From Shewanella sp. UCD-KL12 (GTDB lineage Bacteria > Pseudomonadota > Gammaproteobacteria > Enterobacterales > Shewanellaceae), in assembly GCF_001957125.1 (NCBI RefSeq), contig NZ_MPHJ01000002.1, positions 124,001-188,000 on the forward strand: a stretch of 64,000 nt of DNA, read 5' to 3'. Positions 37,477 to 46,811 of the stretch are shown piece after piece. The notes under the pieces are model-generated. The model ran no database searches, was not told the origin of the DNA, and saw only the letters and a list, made by a program, of their open reading frames with translations. Within the stretch, counting starts at the first letter, position 1. Every line of letters begins with the position of its first letter. Both the position numbers and the translations under genes were made by a program.

Positions 37477-37653
37477 GTGTGGCGGAAGAACAATAACCAA
37501 CCCGCTTTTAGGGTGCTAATTATTGTAGTTGCTTTCTTTTTAGTCTCCTGGCCAGTCGCTAGCGCTATCTCTTTAACGCTTGCTGAGGTGATTTTTAGCA
37601 TCACAGCGCTTTGGCTGCTCCTGATTGCATTCCTTATCTTTTTAGCTAGGTAA
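37477..37653 (+). CDS. Small membrane protein upstream of the symporter-kinase (58 aa)
   Basis: The GTG at 37477 is taken as start because GGAG lies seven bases before it; the frame is open further upstream but that stretch lacks a ribosome site. The product has a basic N-terminus (RKNNNQPAFR) and two hydrophobic helices (LIIVVAFFLVSW and IFSITALWLLLIAFLIFL). Its position before a sodium-symporter-like histidine kinase recalls the small CbrX protein before CbrA in Pseudomonas, or small accessory subunits of symporters. The sequence match was not tested. Confidence 0.55.
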   Translation: MWRKNNNQPAFRVLIIVVAFFLVSWPVASAISLTLAEVIFSITALWLLLIAFLIFLAR

Positions 37654-37659
37654 TGTTAT

Positions 37660-37830
37660 ATGTCTTTTGCTATTAGCTTTTATCCCAAAACTGGCTTTTG
37701 CTACTCGATACAACCCTTAGCTGCATCCCCCTTGTTAATGCAGCACTTATCTTTTGCTGCTCTATTAAATGCTCGAAATAACAACCAATTTGTCGCTTCT
37801 ATATCTGGCCTTGTGAGTGCTCTGCCATGA
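37660..37830 (+). CDS. Possible 56-codon leader ORF overlapping the kinase start
   Basis: An ATG at 37660 opens a 56-codon frame whose TGA overlaps the kinase ATG in an ATGA arrangement, which would allow translational coupling. An AGG lies nine bases upstream. The product is neither clearly membrane-bound nor recognisable, and codon use is unremarkable, so it may be chance. Confidence 0.25.
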   Translation: MSFAISFYPKTGFCYSIQPLAASPLLMQHLSFAALLNARNNNQFVASISGLVSALP

Positions 37831-40709
37831 TGAGTATTACTGGTCTACTTGTCATTATTTTAACCTATGTGGCGCTGCTCTATGTCATCGCTAACTGGGC
37901 AGAATCTGGCAGTGAACGGGCGCAAAGGGTGACCTCTAGCGTTGCTGTTTATGCGCTGTCTATCGCTATATACTGCACCAGTTGGACCTTCTATGGCAGT
38001 GTGGGTATCGCCACTCGCTCTCCCTTGATCATGTTTACCATCTATTTGGGGCCGACATTATTGATGTTGGTGATATGGCCCATCATGCAGCGGGTATTGC
38101 TGATTAAGCAGATCTACCGGGTGACAAGCATTGCCGACTTTCTGTCTGCCCGTTATAACCGCAGTGTAGCGTTAGCTGGCTTGGCTGCTTTTGTGGCTAT
38201 GGTAGGTATAGTTCCCTATCTGGCATTGCAGCTTAAGGCGATTAATACCTCCATTGGGCTTATTCTTAACACTCAAAATAGCCCTGACTCTATCGCCTGG
38301 CTAGTCTGGTTTGGCGTGGCCTTATTCACTATTATTTTTGGTCTTCGTCACTTAGATCCCACCGAGAGACACCCAGGGATGATGCTGGCACTTGCTGTAG
38401 AGGGAGTGGTTAAGTTAGTGGCGATGTTGATGGTGGGGGTGTTTGTTTGTTTTATCATGTTCGACTCGCCCTTAGATATCTACCACCAACTGCAAGATAA
38501 GCTGCCAGAGGCCTCGGCCAAAATGTCGACCAAGCCTGAGTTTGTCACTTGGTTTAGCTATCTTATTCTAGCTGGGTCTGCTTTTATGCTGCTGCCGCGG
38601 CAGTTTCATGTGATGGTGGTTGAGAACCCGCAAGTTAACCATGTTAAAAAGGTGCAGTGGATGCTGCCTTTATATCTACTGCTGATGACCATGTTTGTCA
38701 CTCCTATTGCCGCCGCAGGATTACTGCTGCTAGGCCCTGAAACTGCAGACAGCTATATGTTGGGTCTGCCTATGCTAGCTCAGAATGATATCTTAACGGT
38801 TATTGTCTTTATCGGTGGGTTTTCTGCTGCTATGGCCATGCTGATGGTATCAGGAATGACGCTCTCGACTATGTTTAGTAACCATTTGGTACTGCCATTC
38901 ATTCAATACTTTAGCCCTGATAGCGGCTTGAAGAAGTACTTGCTTCAGTCTCGCTGGCTGGCTGTGTTTATTGTTTTGGGCGCGGGACAAGCCTTTTACC
39001 TCTATTTAGGTGAGTCCTACATGTTAGTTAATATGGGGATGATCTCATTTGCCGCCGTATTGCAGTTTCTGCCTTTAGTCATAGCAGGCCTTTACTGGCC
39101 GCAAGTGACGACTAAGGGAGCGATTACGGCTCTATGCATCGGGTTTCTGATATGGGGTTATTGCTTATTGTTGCCTGCCATTATGAAAAGTGGATGGATA
39201 GATGCGGGCATTCTAGTTGCGGGGCCTTTCGGGATAGATTGGCTTCACCCTGAGAGGCTATTTGGTACTCAGTTACACAAAATTAGTCATGGGGCGTTCT
39301 GGTCACTATCTGGCAATATAATTTCATTAGTGCTGATAAGTTTATACACCAGAATGTCGGGCGAGGAGAAACGTTATAGTGCCGAATTTATTGACGTGAT
39401 GACCGAGCGAGTTTCTGAGGATGAAACCAGTCTAGACACCCTACCTAGAGATATTGAATTACAAGGTAAGCTAACTATTTTAAAGGGTATTTTCTGCCAG
39501 TACCTTAATGAACACTTTGCTGATGAAAAGCTCAATGCGTGTTTAATTGAAACAGAGCTTGTGGGTATTGAACTGATCAATGTGCAAGAGCTAGCCAACC
39601 TTGAGCGAACTACTGAGCGAATATTAAGTGGTATCACTGGTGCTGCAGTGGCCCATATGGTGGTGACTAAATCTAATCTATACTCCGAGCAGGAGATTAA
39701 AACCTTAGAGCGCTATTACGGCCAGCTTTTAGCGCAACTTAAAATAAGCCCTGCTCAGTTGAGGCAGCAGTTAAATTACTCTCAGGAGAAGGAGCAGCTA
39801 GCGCAGCGTTATTCTGAGCAGATGGAGGGAATTGTTGAAGATAGAACCAGGGAGCTACAAGAGACGCTCGATCAACTAAAAAATGCTCAATCCCAGCTGG
39901 TTGAGACCGAAAAACAAGCATCATTGGGTAAGATGGTGGCGGGGATTGCTCATGAGATCAATACCCCTATCGGCGTGTGTGTGACCGCTGCATCGCATCT
40001 TCATGATGAGGTGATCTCCCTGAAAAAGATGTTTGCTAGCGGTGAGCTCAGTGAAGATGAGTTTGAAGGCTTTATGACAACCTGTACAGAAGCCATGGAT
40101 ATTATCCTTAAAAATAATGCTAGAGCATCTAAGCTCATTCAAAGCTTTAAGCGTGTGGCCGTCGATCAATCCAGTGAGGCAATTCGAGAGTTTAAACTGT
40201 TGGATTATTTAAATGAGATACTGATGTCGCTGCGTCCTGAGTTGAAAAAAACACCTCATGAAGTAGAGGTTAAGTGCCCAAAAACTATCACCTGTAATAC
40301 CTATCCAGGCGTGCTTTCTCAAATTATGACTAATTTAATTATGAACAGTATATTACATGCCTTTAGGCCAGAGCAGAGTGGTAAAGTCATCATTGAGTTA
40401 TCTACACATGAAGGCTGTGTGCTAGTGGATTACCGAGACGATGGGGTTGGTTTAGATGAGGATGGACTCAAAAATCTGTTCGACCCATTTTATACGACCA
40501 AGCGAAATGAAGGCGGGAGTGGCTTAGGTGCCCACTTGGTTTATAACTTAGTGACTCAGAAGCTTAAAGGAGATGTCGAGGTTGAAACATCACCAGGTAA
40601 CGGCCTCTGTTACCATATTCGATTCCCTCAAAACTTTGAGAATAAAACCGCTGTCGATCTTATTGGATCCGATGAAGGGGGAGAGAGAAGAAAAGCTGAC
40701 CGTGATTAA
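37827..40709 (+). CDS. CbrA-like sodium/solute symporter-histidine kinase
   Basis: 960 residues. Residues about 1-520 are a 13-helix sodium:solute symporter domain (YCTSWTFYGSVGIATRSP). A coiled linker leads to a histidine kinase: phosphoacceptor His709 in AHEINTPIG, N-box NSILHAF, DDGVGLDEDG and DPFYTTKRNEGGSGLGAHLVY. There is no receiver domain. This is the architecture of CbrA, which senses carbon/nitrogen status or histidine uptake and works with a sigma-54 activator; no such partner is adjacent. Two ATGs (37827, 37830) are possible starts. Confidence 0.88.
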   Translation: MMSITGLLVIILTYVALLYVIANWAESGSERAQRVTSSVAVYALSIAIYCTSWTFYGSVGIATRSPLIMFTIYLGPTLLMLVIWPIMQRVLLIKQIYRVTSIADFLSARYNRSVALAGLAAFVAMVGIVPYLALQLKAINTSIGLILNTQNSPDSIAWLVWFGVALFTIIFGLRHLDPTERHPGMMLALAVEGVVKLVAMLMVGVFVCFIMFDSPLDIYHQLQDKLPEASAKMSTKPEFVTWFSYLILAGSAFMLLPRQFHVMVVENPQVNHVKKVQWMLPLYLLLMTMFVTPIAAAGLLLLGPETADSYMLGLPMLAQNDILTVIVFIGGFSAAMAMLMVSGMTLSTMFSNHLVLPFIQYFSPDSGLKKYLLQSRWLAVFIVLGAGQAFYLYLGESYMLVNMGMISFAAVLQFLPLVIAGLYWPQVTTKGAITALCIGFLIWGYCLLLPAIMKSGWIDAGILVAGPFGIDWLHPERLFGTQLHKISHGAFWSLSGNIISLVLISLYTRMSGEEKRYSAEFIDVMTERVSEDETSLDTLPRDIELQGKLTILKGIFCQYLNEHFADEKLNACLIETELVGIELINVQELANLERTTERILSGITGAAVAHMVVTKSNLYSEQEIKTLERYYGQLLAQLKISPAQLRQQLNYSQEKEQLAQRYSEQMEGIVEDRTRELQETLDQLKNAQSQLVETEKQASLGKMVAGIAHEINTPIGVCVTAASHLHDEVISLKKMFASGELSEDEFEGFMTTCTEAMDIILKNNARASKLIQSFKRVAVDQSSEAIREFKLLDYLNEILMSLRPELKKTPHEVEVKCPKTITCNTYPGVLSQIMTNLIMNSILHAFRPEQSGKVIIELSTHEGCVLVDYRDDGVGLDEDGLKNLFDPFYTTKRNEGGSGLGAHLVYNLVTQKLKGDVEVETSPGNGLCYHIRFPQNFENKTAVDLIGSDEGGERRKADRD

Positions 40710-40901
40710 GCCTTTTCAGCTTATTTTCTTTAATATAGCCTTTAGCTTTACAGCAAACTCGCATAATAAACCCACGTCAGACGCAGTATTTAATAACGGT
40801 AAGTAGTATTTTAAAATGGGAAGTAGTATTAAAAGCACTGAGTTGATGACGTATGTTTTGCTACTCAACTTTACTTATAAAAGACTAGGATTACTCTCTT
40901 T

Positions 40902-41621
40902 ATGGCAAGTGATAAAACAAATGAGGCAGGTTTTTCTGATAGCAGCTTAGACAGCGAAGCATCCGAAAAACAGACAGGTACAGGTGTCGATGTTGAAGGT
41001 GTTGATAAAGAGAGTACGACCGTTTTCTATCTGCTTCGTCATGGAGAATGTGAAGGGGGAAAGATACTCAGGGGCCATACTGATGTCGCCGGCAGCCAAA
41101 CTGGACGTGCTCAAATGCAGTCATCAGTTGATCATCTGATAACCAGTCATAATCTCGAGTTTGAACAAATTTTTTCATCACCTCTGCGAAGGTGCAGTGA
41201 ATTTGCGCTAAGCCTATATCTACAACTGGGTGCTCCCCTCAAACTTGAAGAGGGGTTTAAAGAGATAAACTTTGGAGATTGGGATGGCGAGACACTAGCT
41301 AGCCTCTATGAAACTCAGGCTTCACAAATTGAACAATATTGGAAGAATCCATGGGCCATTACGCCGCCAAACGGTGAGACCATGCATGAATTCGAATCTA
41401 GGGTCGATGCAAGTTGGCAATCGATATTATCTGAACATCAAGGTAAAACTGTCTTAGTTGTAACCCACGGTGGTGTCATGAGGCACTTGATGGCCAGAGC
41501 ATTAGGGGTGAGTGGCGTTGCAGGCTTTTATACTCAGCTCGCATTAGACTATGCCTCGGTGGTAAAAATTACTGTCTACACCTCTCCAGAGGGAAGTTAC
41601 TACCCTCAACTTCATTGGTAA
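40902..41621 (+). CDS. Histidine phosphatase, CobC-like alpha-ribazole phosphatase
   Basis: 239 residues. A polar, low-complexity N-terminal extension of about 38 residues precedes the phosphatase fold: catalytic LLRHGECEGG (RHG), the Arg/Ser pair SSPLRRC, the acid in KEINFGDWDG and the second His in VVTHGGVMRH. The neighbouring B12 genes suggest alpha-ribazole-5'-phosphate as substrate (CobC), though the family is broad. It lies upstream of the cobalamin riboswitch and is therefore not under its control. Confidence 0.78.
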   Translation: MASDKTNEAGFSDSSLDSEASEKQTGTGVDVEGVDKESTTVFYLLRHGECEGGKILRGHTDVAGSQTGRAQMQSSVDHLITSHNLEFEQIFSSPLRRCSEFALSLYLQLGAPLKLEEGFKEINFGDWDGETLASLYETQASQIEQYWKNPWAITPPNGETMHEFESRVDASWQSILSEHQGKTVLVVTHGGVMRHLMARALGVSGVAGFYTQLALDYASVVKITVYTSPEGSYYPQLHW

Positions 41622-41730
41622 GCGTACGGCTTTGGTCTAATGACTATTTTTTCGGTTTTCCTTAACTGATAAAAATTGCATAATAGCCGCTAGTTAGAGC
41701 CTGTTGTATGTTTCTTATTGAAACTCATTA

Positions 41731-41945
41731 GATACAGGTTCGCAAAAATAGGTGATGAGAGCTAAAAGCGAACATAAACTGGCAGCAATGAGCTGATGTG
41801 CTCCGCTAGTATTTTTTAGCCAACTTAATCTTAATAGGGAACTAGGATGAATATTCAGTGTTAATCACTGAGCTCATATTAAACCTAGACTGTGCCCGCA
41901 ACTGTGAGTGTTTTTAAACACAAGTCAGGATACCTGCCTTTTTTT
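41731..41945 (+). promoter_or_regulatory. Cobalamin (AdoCbl) riboswitch
   Basis: The 3' B12 box AAGTCAGGATACCTGCC (41922-41938) is nearly consensus. It is preceded by the conserved TGCCCGCAACTGTGA stretch (41893-41907), a GGAACTAGGATGAA element (41839-41852) and the 5' GATACAGGTTCGC (41731-41743). Spacing and order fit the B12-riboswitch family. It stands before btuD and the cob genes and should reduce their expression when cobalamin is abundant. Confidence 0.93.
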
Positions 41946-41986
41946 GTCGCGATAAAACTCGAGCGGGTAACTCGAGGGAGTTGTTA

Positions 41987-42070
41987 ATGTCACTTATTTT
42001 AGGCATGGCTTACGGGCTACTGTCACTATCTTCTTGCCTTCTGCTAACGCATATAGGCCCTTCTTTATGA
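41987..42070 (+). CDS. Leader ORF after the riboswitch (27 aa)
   Basis: ATG at 41987 with a very good ribosome site, GAGGGAG, six bases upstream. It encodes MSLILGMAYGLLSLSSCLLL followed by THIGPSL, one hydrophobic helix. The ribosome site overlaps the second arm of the hairpin CTCGAG-CGGGTAA-CTCGAG (41958-41976), which looks like the riboswitch expression platform. It may be a true micro-protein or a translated leader that couples to btuD. It is too short for family assignment. Confidence 0.5.
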   Translation: MSLILGMAYGLLSLSSCLLLTHIGPSL

Positions 42071-42166
42071 ATGTGCTCTACCCTCAGTCTGTGGAGGGCT
42101 CTCTGTGTCCTGCTCTGACGACTATTGAGTTCAAGCATTACTCCTGCAACGCCATGGGAAGCTTCT

Positions 42167-43042
42167 GTGACGAATAACACCCACAATAAAGCCAATAGCG
42201 TTAACCAAGGGGTTGCACTAGAGGTTCAAGCGTTAAGCTGGCAGGCAGGTAAGCGTGATATTTTGTCGACTATCTCTTTTGGTGTAAAAAAAGGCGAGAT
42301 GCTTGGAGTGATTGGTCCTAATGGTGCAGGAAAGTCGACACTGCTACGCTGTTTGTATCGCTATATCCGACCAGATTCTGGCGAGATAACCCTCTTTGGC
42401 CAGCGCATTGAAACACTTTCCTCCAAAGCTTTTGCTAGAGAAGTCGCTGTAGTGCTGCAAGATACCCCACAACACTTTGAGTTAACCACAGCTCAGTTGG
42501 TTGCGATCGGCTTGACGCCTCACAAAGGCCCTTTTGAGCTTACAACGTCTGCCGATAGAGCATTAATTGCCGATGCACTAGAAAAGGTCGGCTTGACCCA
42601 TAAGGCCAGCCAAAGTTATGAGCACCTATCTGGCGGAGAGAAACAGAGAGCACTCATTGCAAGGGCGATAGTGCAACAACCTAAGCTACTTATTTTAGAT
42701 GAGCCTACTAATCATCTAGATATTCGCTATCAGATCCAGATTATGGAGCTGCTACATTCTATTGGGATCACGGTTATCACTTCGATTCACGATCTTAATC
42801 TTGCCAGTGCCATGTGTGACAAGTTGCTGTTGCTTGAAAAGGGGGAAGCAGTTTCTTTTGGCTCACCTAAAGCCGTATTAACTGAGGAGATTATTGGTAA
42901 TGTGTTTGGGGTTTGTTCCCACGTGAGCCCACACCCTCAACATGGCAATCCACAGATCAGTTATTTTTATGGTTATGGCTCGCAAGCTCATGACTCCGAT
43001 TTATCAGGTTCAGATAGCACAGATGGTGATGCCAATGAGTAA
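42167..43042 (+). CDS. btuD: Cobalamin ABC transporter, ATP-binding protein
   Basis: About 291 residues. Walker A GPNGAGKST, signature LSGGEKQRALIARAI, Walker B LLILDEPTNHLD and H-loop TSIHDLNLA are all intact. The GTG at 42167 (GGGAAG five bases upstream) is preferred; a TTG at 42125 in frame has no ribosome site. It overlaps the permease gene, and the two with btuF form the B12/cobinamide importer. It is the first large gene after the riboswitch. Confidence 0.88.
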   Translation: MTNNTHNKANSVNQGVALEVQALSWQAGKRDILSTISFGVKKGEMLGVIGPNGAGKSTLLRCLYRYIRPDSGEITLFGQRIETLSSKAFAREVAVVLQDTPQHFELTTAQLVAIGLTPHKGPFELTTSADRALIADALEKVGLTHKASQSYEHLSGGEKQRALIARAIVQQPKLLILDEPTNHLDIRYQIQIMELLHSIGITVITSIHDLNLASAMCDKLLLLEKGEAVSFGSPKAVLTEEIIGNVFGVCSHVSPHPQHGNPQISYFYGYGSQAHDSDLSGSDSTDGDANE

Positions 43043-44147
43043 GCAAGTGACTCATTCAATGGGCAAGGTAGGGGCTAAGGCTGTGAGTCGACTAGATAGT
43101 AAAGCTGTAGGCCAACTTGTGGATACCTGCGGGGTTAAGCATGAGTTTTTAAGGCATAGATGGGTCATTGTTGGTCTTATTATTTTGTCTGTGTTGAGCC
43201 TACTGACTGCGGCGAGTTTCGGTGCTGCCAGTATTTCTCTTGCTGATACCCTTGACGTGGTATTGGCCCAGATATTTGGTGTTGGGGATGTTTCTGCTAT
43301 CACCCAGCGCATTGTTATGGAGTTGAGGTTCCCTCGAGTATTGCTGGCCTTTATTGCGGGGGCTGGGTTATCGATTGCAGGTAGTGTACTGCAGACTGTC
43401 ACGCGTAACCCATTAGCCGATCCCTACCTGTTTGGCATCTCCTCTGGTGCCTCGTTTGGGGCTGTTGTGGTGTTGACACTTTTCAGCGGCGCAGGGTTGT
43501 TTAACTGGGTGACCTTGCCATTGGGGGCATTTTTAGGGGCTGGATTGTCGGTTGCTATGGTGCTAGCCCTTTGTGGTCGGCGCATGAGTAGCCAGATAGA
43601 GCGAATGCTACTTTCTGGTGTCGCCATATCATTTATGTTTGGTGCGCTAACCAGTTTATTGCTCTATTTTTCAAGTCCGCAAGCTGCGGCCTCTGTACTC
43701 TTTTGGAGCCTGGGCAGTTTCTCTAAAGCAAGCTGGCAAGGGATTATCTCTCCTGCGGTCGTTGTTACTGTGTGTACTGTCATCATATTGCTATTTAAAC
43801 GCCAGATAATGGCGATGAGAGCAGGTGATGAAACTGCCCATACGCTCGGGATTAATGTCGGTCGTTTACGTGTGCAGATGTTATTGCTCTGCTCGGTGAT
43901 AACCGCAATATTAGTGGCAAATTGTGGTGGGATAGGTTTTGTGGGCTTGATGGTACCGCACACGGTGAGAATGCTATTTCCTGGTCAGTTCCCCTTATTG
44001 ACGACAGCATTAGTTGGTGGAGTATTTATGGTGTGGGTTGATGTACTTGCAAGGACGATGATTAGTCATCAGGAGCTACCTGTAGGCATCATTACCGCTG
44101 TGATAGGCAGTGTTTTCTTCCTGTTCATCTTAGGAAGTAGAAAGTAA
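43035..44147 (+). CDS. btuC: Cobalamin ABC transporter permease (FecCD family)
   Basis: About 370 residues, ten hydrophobic helices. The conserved blocks of BtuC/FecCD are present: RFPRVLLAFIAGAGLSIAGS, QTVTRNPLADPYLFGISSGA and GGIGFVGLMVPHTVRM. The start is set at the ATG overlapping the btuD stop by 8 bp, with GGTGA five bases upstream; ATGs at 43023 and 43029 are also in frame. The long N-terminal hydrophilic stretch before the first helix (about 40 residues) is unusual for BtuC. Confidence 0.88.
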   Translation: MSKQVTHSMGKVGAKAVSRLDSKAVGQLVDTCGVKHEFLRHRWVIVGLIILSVLSLLTAASFGAASISLADTLDVVLAQIFGVGDVSAITQRIVMELRFPRVLLAFIAGAGLSIAGSVLQTVTRNPLADPYLFGISSGASFGAVVVLTLFSGAGLFNWVTLPLGAFLGAGLSVAMVLALCGRRMSSQIERMLLSGVAISFMFGALTSLLLYFSSPQAAASVLFWSLGSFSKASWQGIISPAVVVTVCTVIILLFKRQIMAMRAGDETAHTLGINVGRLRVQMLLLCSVITAILVANCGGIGFVGLMVPHTVRMLFPGQFPLLTTALVGGVFMVWVDVLARTMISHQELPVGIITAVIGSVFFLFILGSRK

Positions 44148-44290
44148 AACGGTTGATAGAAGCTCGGCTTTAGTCGCGAAGATAAGTGACGAGCTACGAG
44201 CTTTAACTCGAGATTTTCTTAGCTCTGTCTTGAGCTAGAAACTCGAAGCTTTGGTAGCTTTAATATATAAAAATAACAGGGTGTGGAAGT

Positions 44291-45319
44291 ATGTTTGAGA
44301 TTAGTCCGGTGAGCTGCGAGTTTGATGACGCTATTCAGCACAAGATAGACAATAAAACTAAGCCACTAGGTGCGCTTGGTGAACTAGAAGTATTGGCGAA
44401 GCAGCTGGCTCGAGTACTGGGTAAAGACAAGCCAGAAATCGTCAATCCTAAGCTATTAGTGTTTGCCGCTGATCATGGTATTGCTGCGTCTGGGGTATCG
44501 ATAGCACCAAGTGATGTGACCACACAGATGGTGATGAACTTTATCAAAGGTGGCGCGGCGATTAATGTTTTTTGCAGACAAGTCGGGCTTGAGCTTGAGG
44601 TTATTGACTGTGGTATTTTGCAGCCTTTAGAGGGTGTTAAAGGTGTGGTTGACCAAAGGCTAGGTGCTGGGACAGGCGCGATTCATAAGCAGCCTGCCAT
44701 GACATTAGGAGCGGTTAAACAAGGTTTTGAGATGGCACGCGAGCGCATTGCTTACCACCATCAACAGGGAACAAACTTGATAGCTTTAGGTGAGATGGGA
44801 ATAGGCAATACTTCATCAGCAGCGGCAATTATGGCTACTGTGATGAAGATGAAAGCGGCCGATTGCGTTGGCCGTGGTACAGGTATTGATGCGGCAACCT
44901 TGAAAAGAAAACAGATGCTCGTTGAGCAGGCTTTGCATTTACATGAGTCAGAGTTGACCGACCCGATGAATATCTTGGCCTGTTTAGGTGGCTTTGAAAT
45001 CGTGCAGATGACCGGGGCTATGCTCGCTGCAGCGGAAAGAAAGATGCTGGTAGTCGTAGATGGTTTTATCGCTACAGCCGCCGCTATGGTTGCGGTACAA
45101 ATCAATGAAAATGTGCGTGATTATATGATCTTTGGTCATCAGTCTGATGAGCGTGGCCACTGCCTGATGATGTCACACCTTCAAGCGAGACCTTTGCTTA
45201 AGTTAGGCATGAGGTTAGGTGAAGGTACAGGTGCTGCCTTAGCCCTACCTATGATCCAAGCCGCAGCTGGATTTTACAATGAGATGGCAAGTTTCAGTGA
45301 TGCAGGGATTGAGATCTAG
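44291..45319 (+). CDS. cobT: Nicotinate-nucleotide-dimethylbenzimidazole phosphoribosyltransferase
   Basis: 342 residues. Conserved blocks are [12 protein letters not shown] (base-binding), [27 protein letters not shown] and [14 protein letters not shown]. It makes alpha-ribazole phosphate from dimethylbenzimidazole and nicotinate mononucleotide for the lower ligand of B12. The 143-bp gap after btuC contains degenerate AGCTCGA-like repeats but no promoter that I can name. Confidence 0.95.
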   Translation: MFEISPVSCEFDDAIQHKIDNKTKPLGALGELEVLAKQLARVLGKDKPEIVNPKLLVFAADHGIAASGVSIAPSDVTTQMVMNFIKGGAAINVFCRQVGLELEVIDCGILQPLEGVKGVVDQRLGAGTGAIHKQPAMTLGAVKQGFEMARERIAYHHQQGTNLIALGEMGIGNTSSAAAIMATVMKMKAADCVGRGTGIDAATLKRKQMLVEQALHLHESELTDPMNILACLGGFEIVQMTGAMLAAAERKMLVVVDGFIATAAAMVAVQINENVRDYMIFGHQSDERGHCLMMSHLQARPLLKLGMRLGEGTGAALALPMIQAAAGFYNEMASFSDAGIEI

Positions 45320-45402
45320 TTTAAATCAGTTTGCTAGGGGCTAGGAGTCTGAGTCTTGAGCTCGCAGCTCGAGACTGTTTTCACTTCTTTTAAGGTTCAT
45401 TT

Positions 45403-46191
45403 ATGGTTTTTTTACGCAGAGAGCTGACACTTTTCTTTATCGCTATGGGGTTTTTCACCCGTATTCCTATGCCTCAATGGGTGAAAGTAGATAGTGAAAG
45501 CCTTAATCAGGCCAATCGATATTTTGGCTTAGTGGGCATATTGGTTGGAGGGATATCTGCGGCGGTATACAGTTTAGCGATTAACTTTATGCCGGTTTCA
45601 GTCAGTATTATCTTAGCCATGATGGTGAGTGTTATAGCAACGGGGGCTTTTCATGAAGATGGCCTTGCTGACACTGCCGATGGCTTTGGCGGTGGTTGGA
45701 CGATTGCCGATAAGCTGAAGATCATGAAGGACTCCCGCATAGGTACCTATGGTGCGGTCACCCTATTATTAGCCTTACTCTTAAAGTTTCAGCTACTCAT
45801 GGAGTTAGCGCTTTTTGACCCTCAGATGTTAGTGCCTGCACTTATCGTTGCTCACTGCCTGAGTCGAGTGGTCGCAGCGAGTATTATTTTTACCGATACT
45901 TATGTAAGCGATGCATATATTAACGAAGAGAAGGGCAGTAAGAGCAAGCCGTTAGCGCAAAACCAAACGTTAAATGAGTTGCTGATCTTACTGGTTACTG
46001 GCCTCTTGGTCTTGTGGATGAGCGGGATAGGTTCGACCATACTTATAATCCTTGGACTGGGGTTAACCCGTTGGTTTTTAGTTAGGTTATTTAGGCGACA
46101 AGTCGGTGGTTATACCGGTGACACTTTAGGGGCCGCTCAACAAGTCTCTGAATTAGTTTGTTATTTAATATTGCTAGGAGTGCTCACATGA
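45403..46191 (+). CDS. cobS: Adenosylcobinamide-GDP ribazoletransferase
   Basis: 262 residues, polytopic. The family motif GAFHEDGLADTADGFGGGW and KIMKDSRIGTYGA are present, followed by five or six hydrophobic helices. It joins adenosylcobinamide-GDP with alpha-ribazole at the inner membrane, the last step of cobalamin assembly. Its TGA overlaps the cobU ATG, implying coupling. Confidence 0.95.
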   Translation: MVFLRRELTLFFIAMGFFTRIPMPQWVKVDSESLNQANRYFGLVGILVGGISAAVYSLAINFMPVSVSIILAMMVSVIATGAFHEDGLADTADGFGGGWTIADKLKIMKDSRIGTYGAVTLLLALLLKFQLLMELALFDPQMLVPALIVAHCLSRVVAASIIFTDTYVSDAYINEEKGSKSKPLAQNQTLNELLILLVTGLLVLWMSGIGSTILIILGLGLTRWFLVRLFRRQVGGYTGDTLGAAQQVSELVCYLILLGVLT

Positions 46192-46742
46192 TACATCTGA
46201 TTCTGGGCGGTGCCCGTAGCGGCAAGACTCGACATGGAATGACAGAGGCAAAAAATGGTCATGATAGAGGGCTAGAATGTGTCTATATCGCAACGGCCCA
46301 AGCGCTAGATGATGAAATGGGTGAAAGAATAGCACGGCATCGTAATGACAGGGATTTAGATAGTATTGACTGGCTAACCGTTGAAACGCCTTTGCGTTTG
46401 GTGGAGCAACTACGCGAGTATGCACGTGAAGACAGAGCCATTGTCGTTGACTGCTTGACCTTGTGGCTGACTAATCATCTTGTGTTGGAAAATTCCCCCA
46501 CGGTGTTTTCAGGTCCTGAGCATCAATGGGCTAAAGAGAAACAAGATTTACTCAATGCTTTACCTTCATTAGCCGGTGAAATTTATTTAGTCAGTAATGA
46601 GGTAGGGGGGGGAATAGTCCCATTAGGAGAACTAAACCGCCGCTTTGTCGATGAAGCGGGTTGGCTACATCAAGATATTGCCGCGATAGCCGACACTGTC
46701 ACCTTAGTTACCGCTGGCATTCCGGTGAAGATAAAAGGCTAA
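46188..46742 (+). CDS. cobU: Adenosylcobinamide kinase / GTP:phosphate guanylyltransferase
   Basis: 184 residues from the ATG at 46188, which has AGGAG seven bases upstream and overlaps the cobS stop codon (ATGA). The P-loop GGARSGKT is at residues 6-13, and VSNEVGGGIVP is the second conserved block. It phosphorylates adenosylcobinamide and adds GMP. A short frame extension upstream to 46158 is non-coding in context. Confidence 0.95.
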   Translation: MIHLILGGARSGKTRHGMTEAKNGHDRGLECVYIATAQALDDEMGERIARHRNDRDLDSIDWLTVETPLRLVEQLREYAREDRAIVVDCLTLWLTNHLVLENSPTVFSGPEHQWAKEKQDLLNALPSLAGEIYLVSNEVGGGIVPLGELNRRFVDEAGWLHQDIAAIADTVTLVTAGIPVKIKG

Positions 46743-46811
46743 AGAGTACGAGAAGGCTGGAAGCTTTCAGGCTTTCCTTACAGCTAAAACATTTTAAAAC
46801 AATAAGAAACA

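Noticed and set aside
40573..40806. 77-codon plus-strand ORF over the end of the kinase gene
   Set aside because: Mostly overlapping the kinase in another frame; the free part is short and has no ribosome site.
46158..46187. Upstream extension of cobU
   Set aside because: The in-frame extension lies inside cobS and lacks a ribosome site; the ATG at 46188 has AGGAG and the ATGA overlap.
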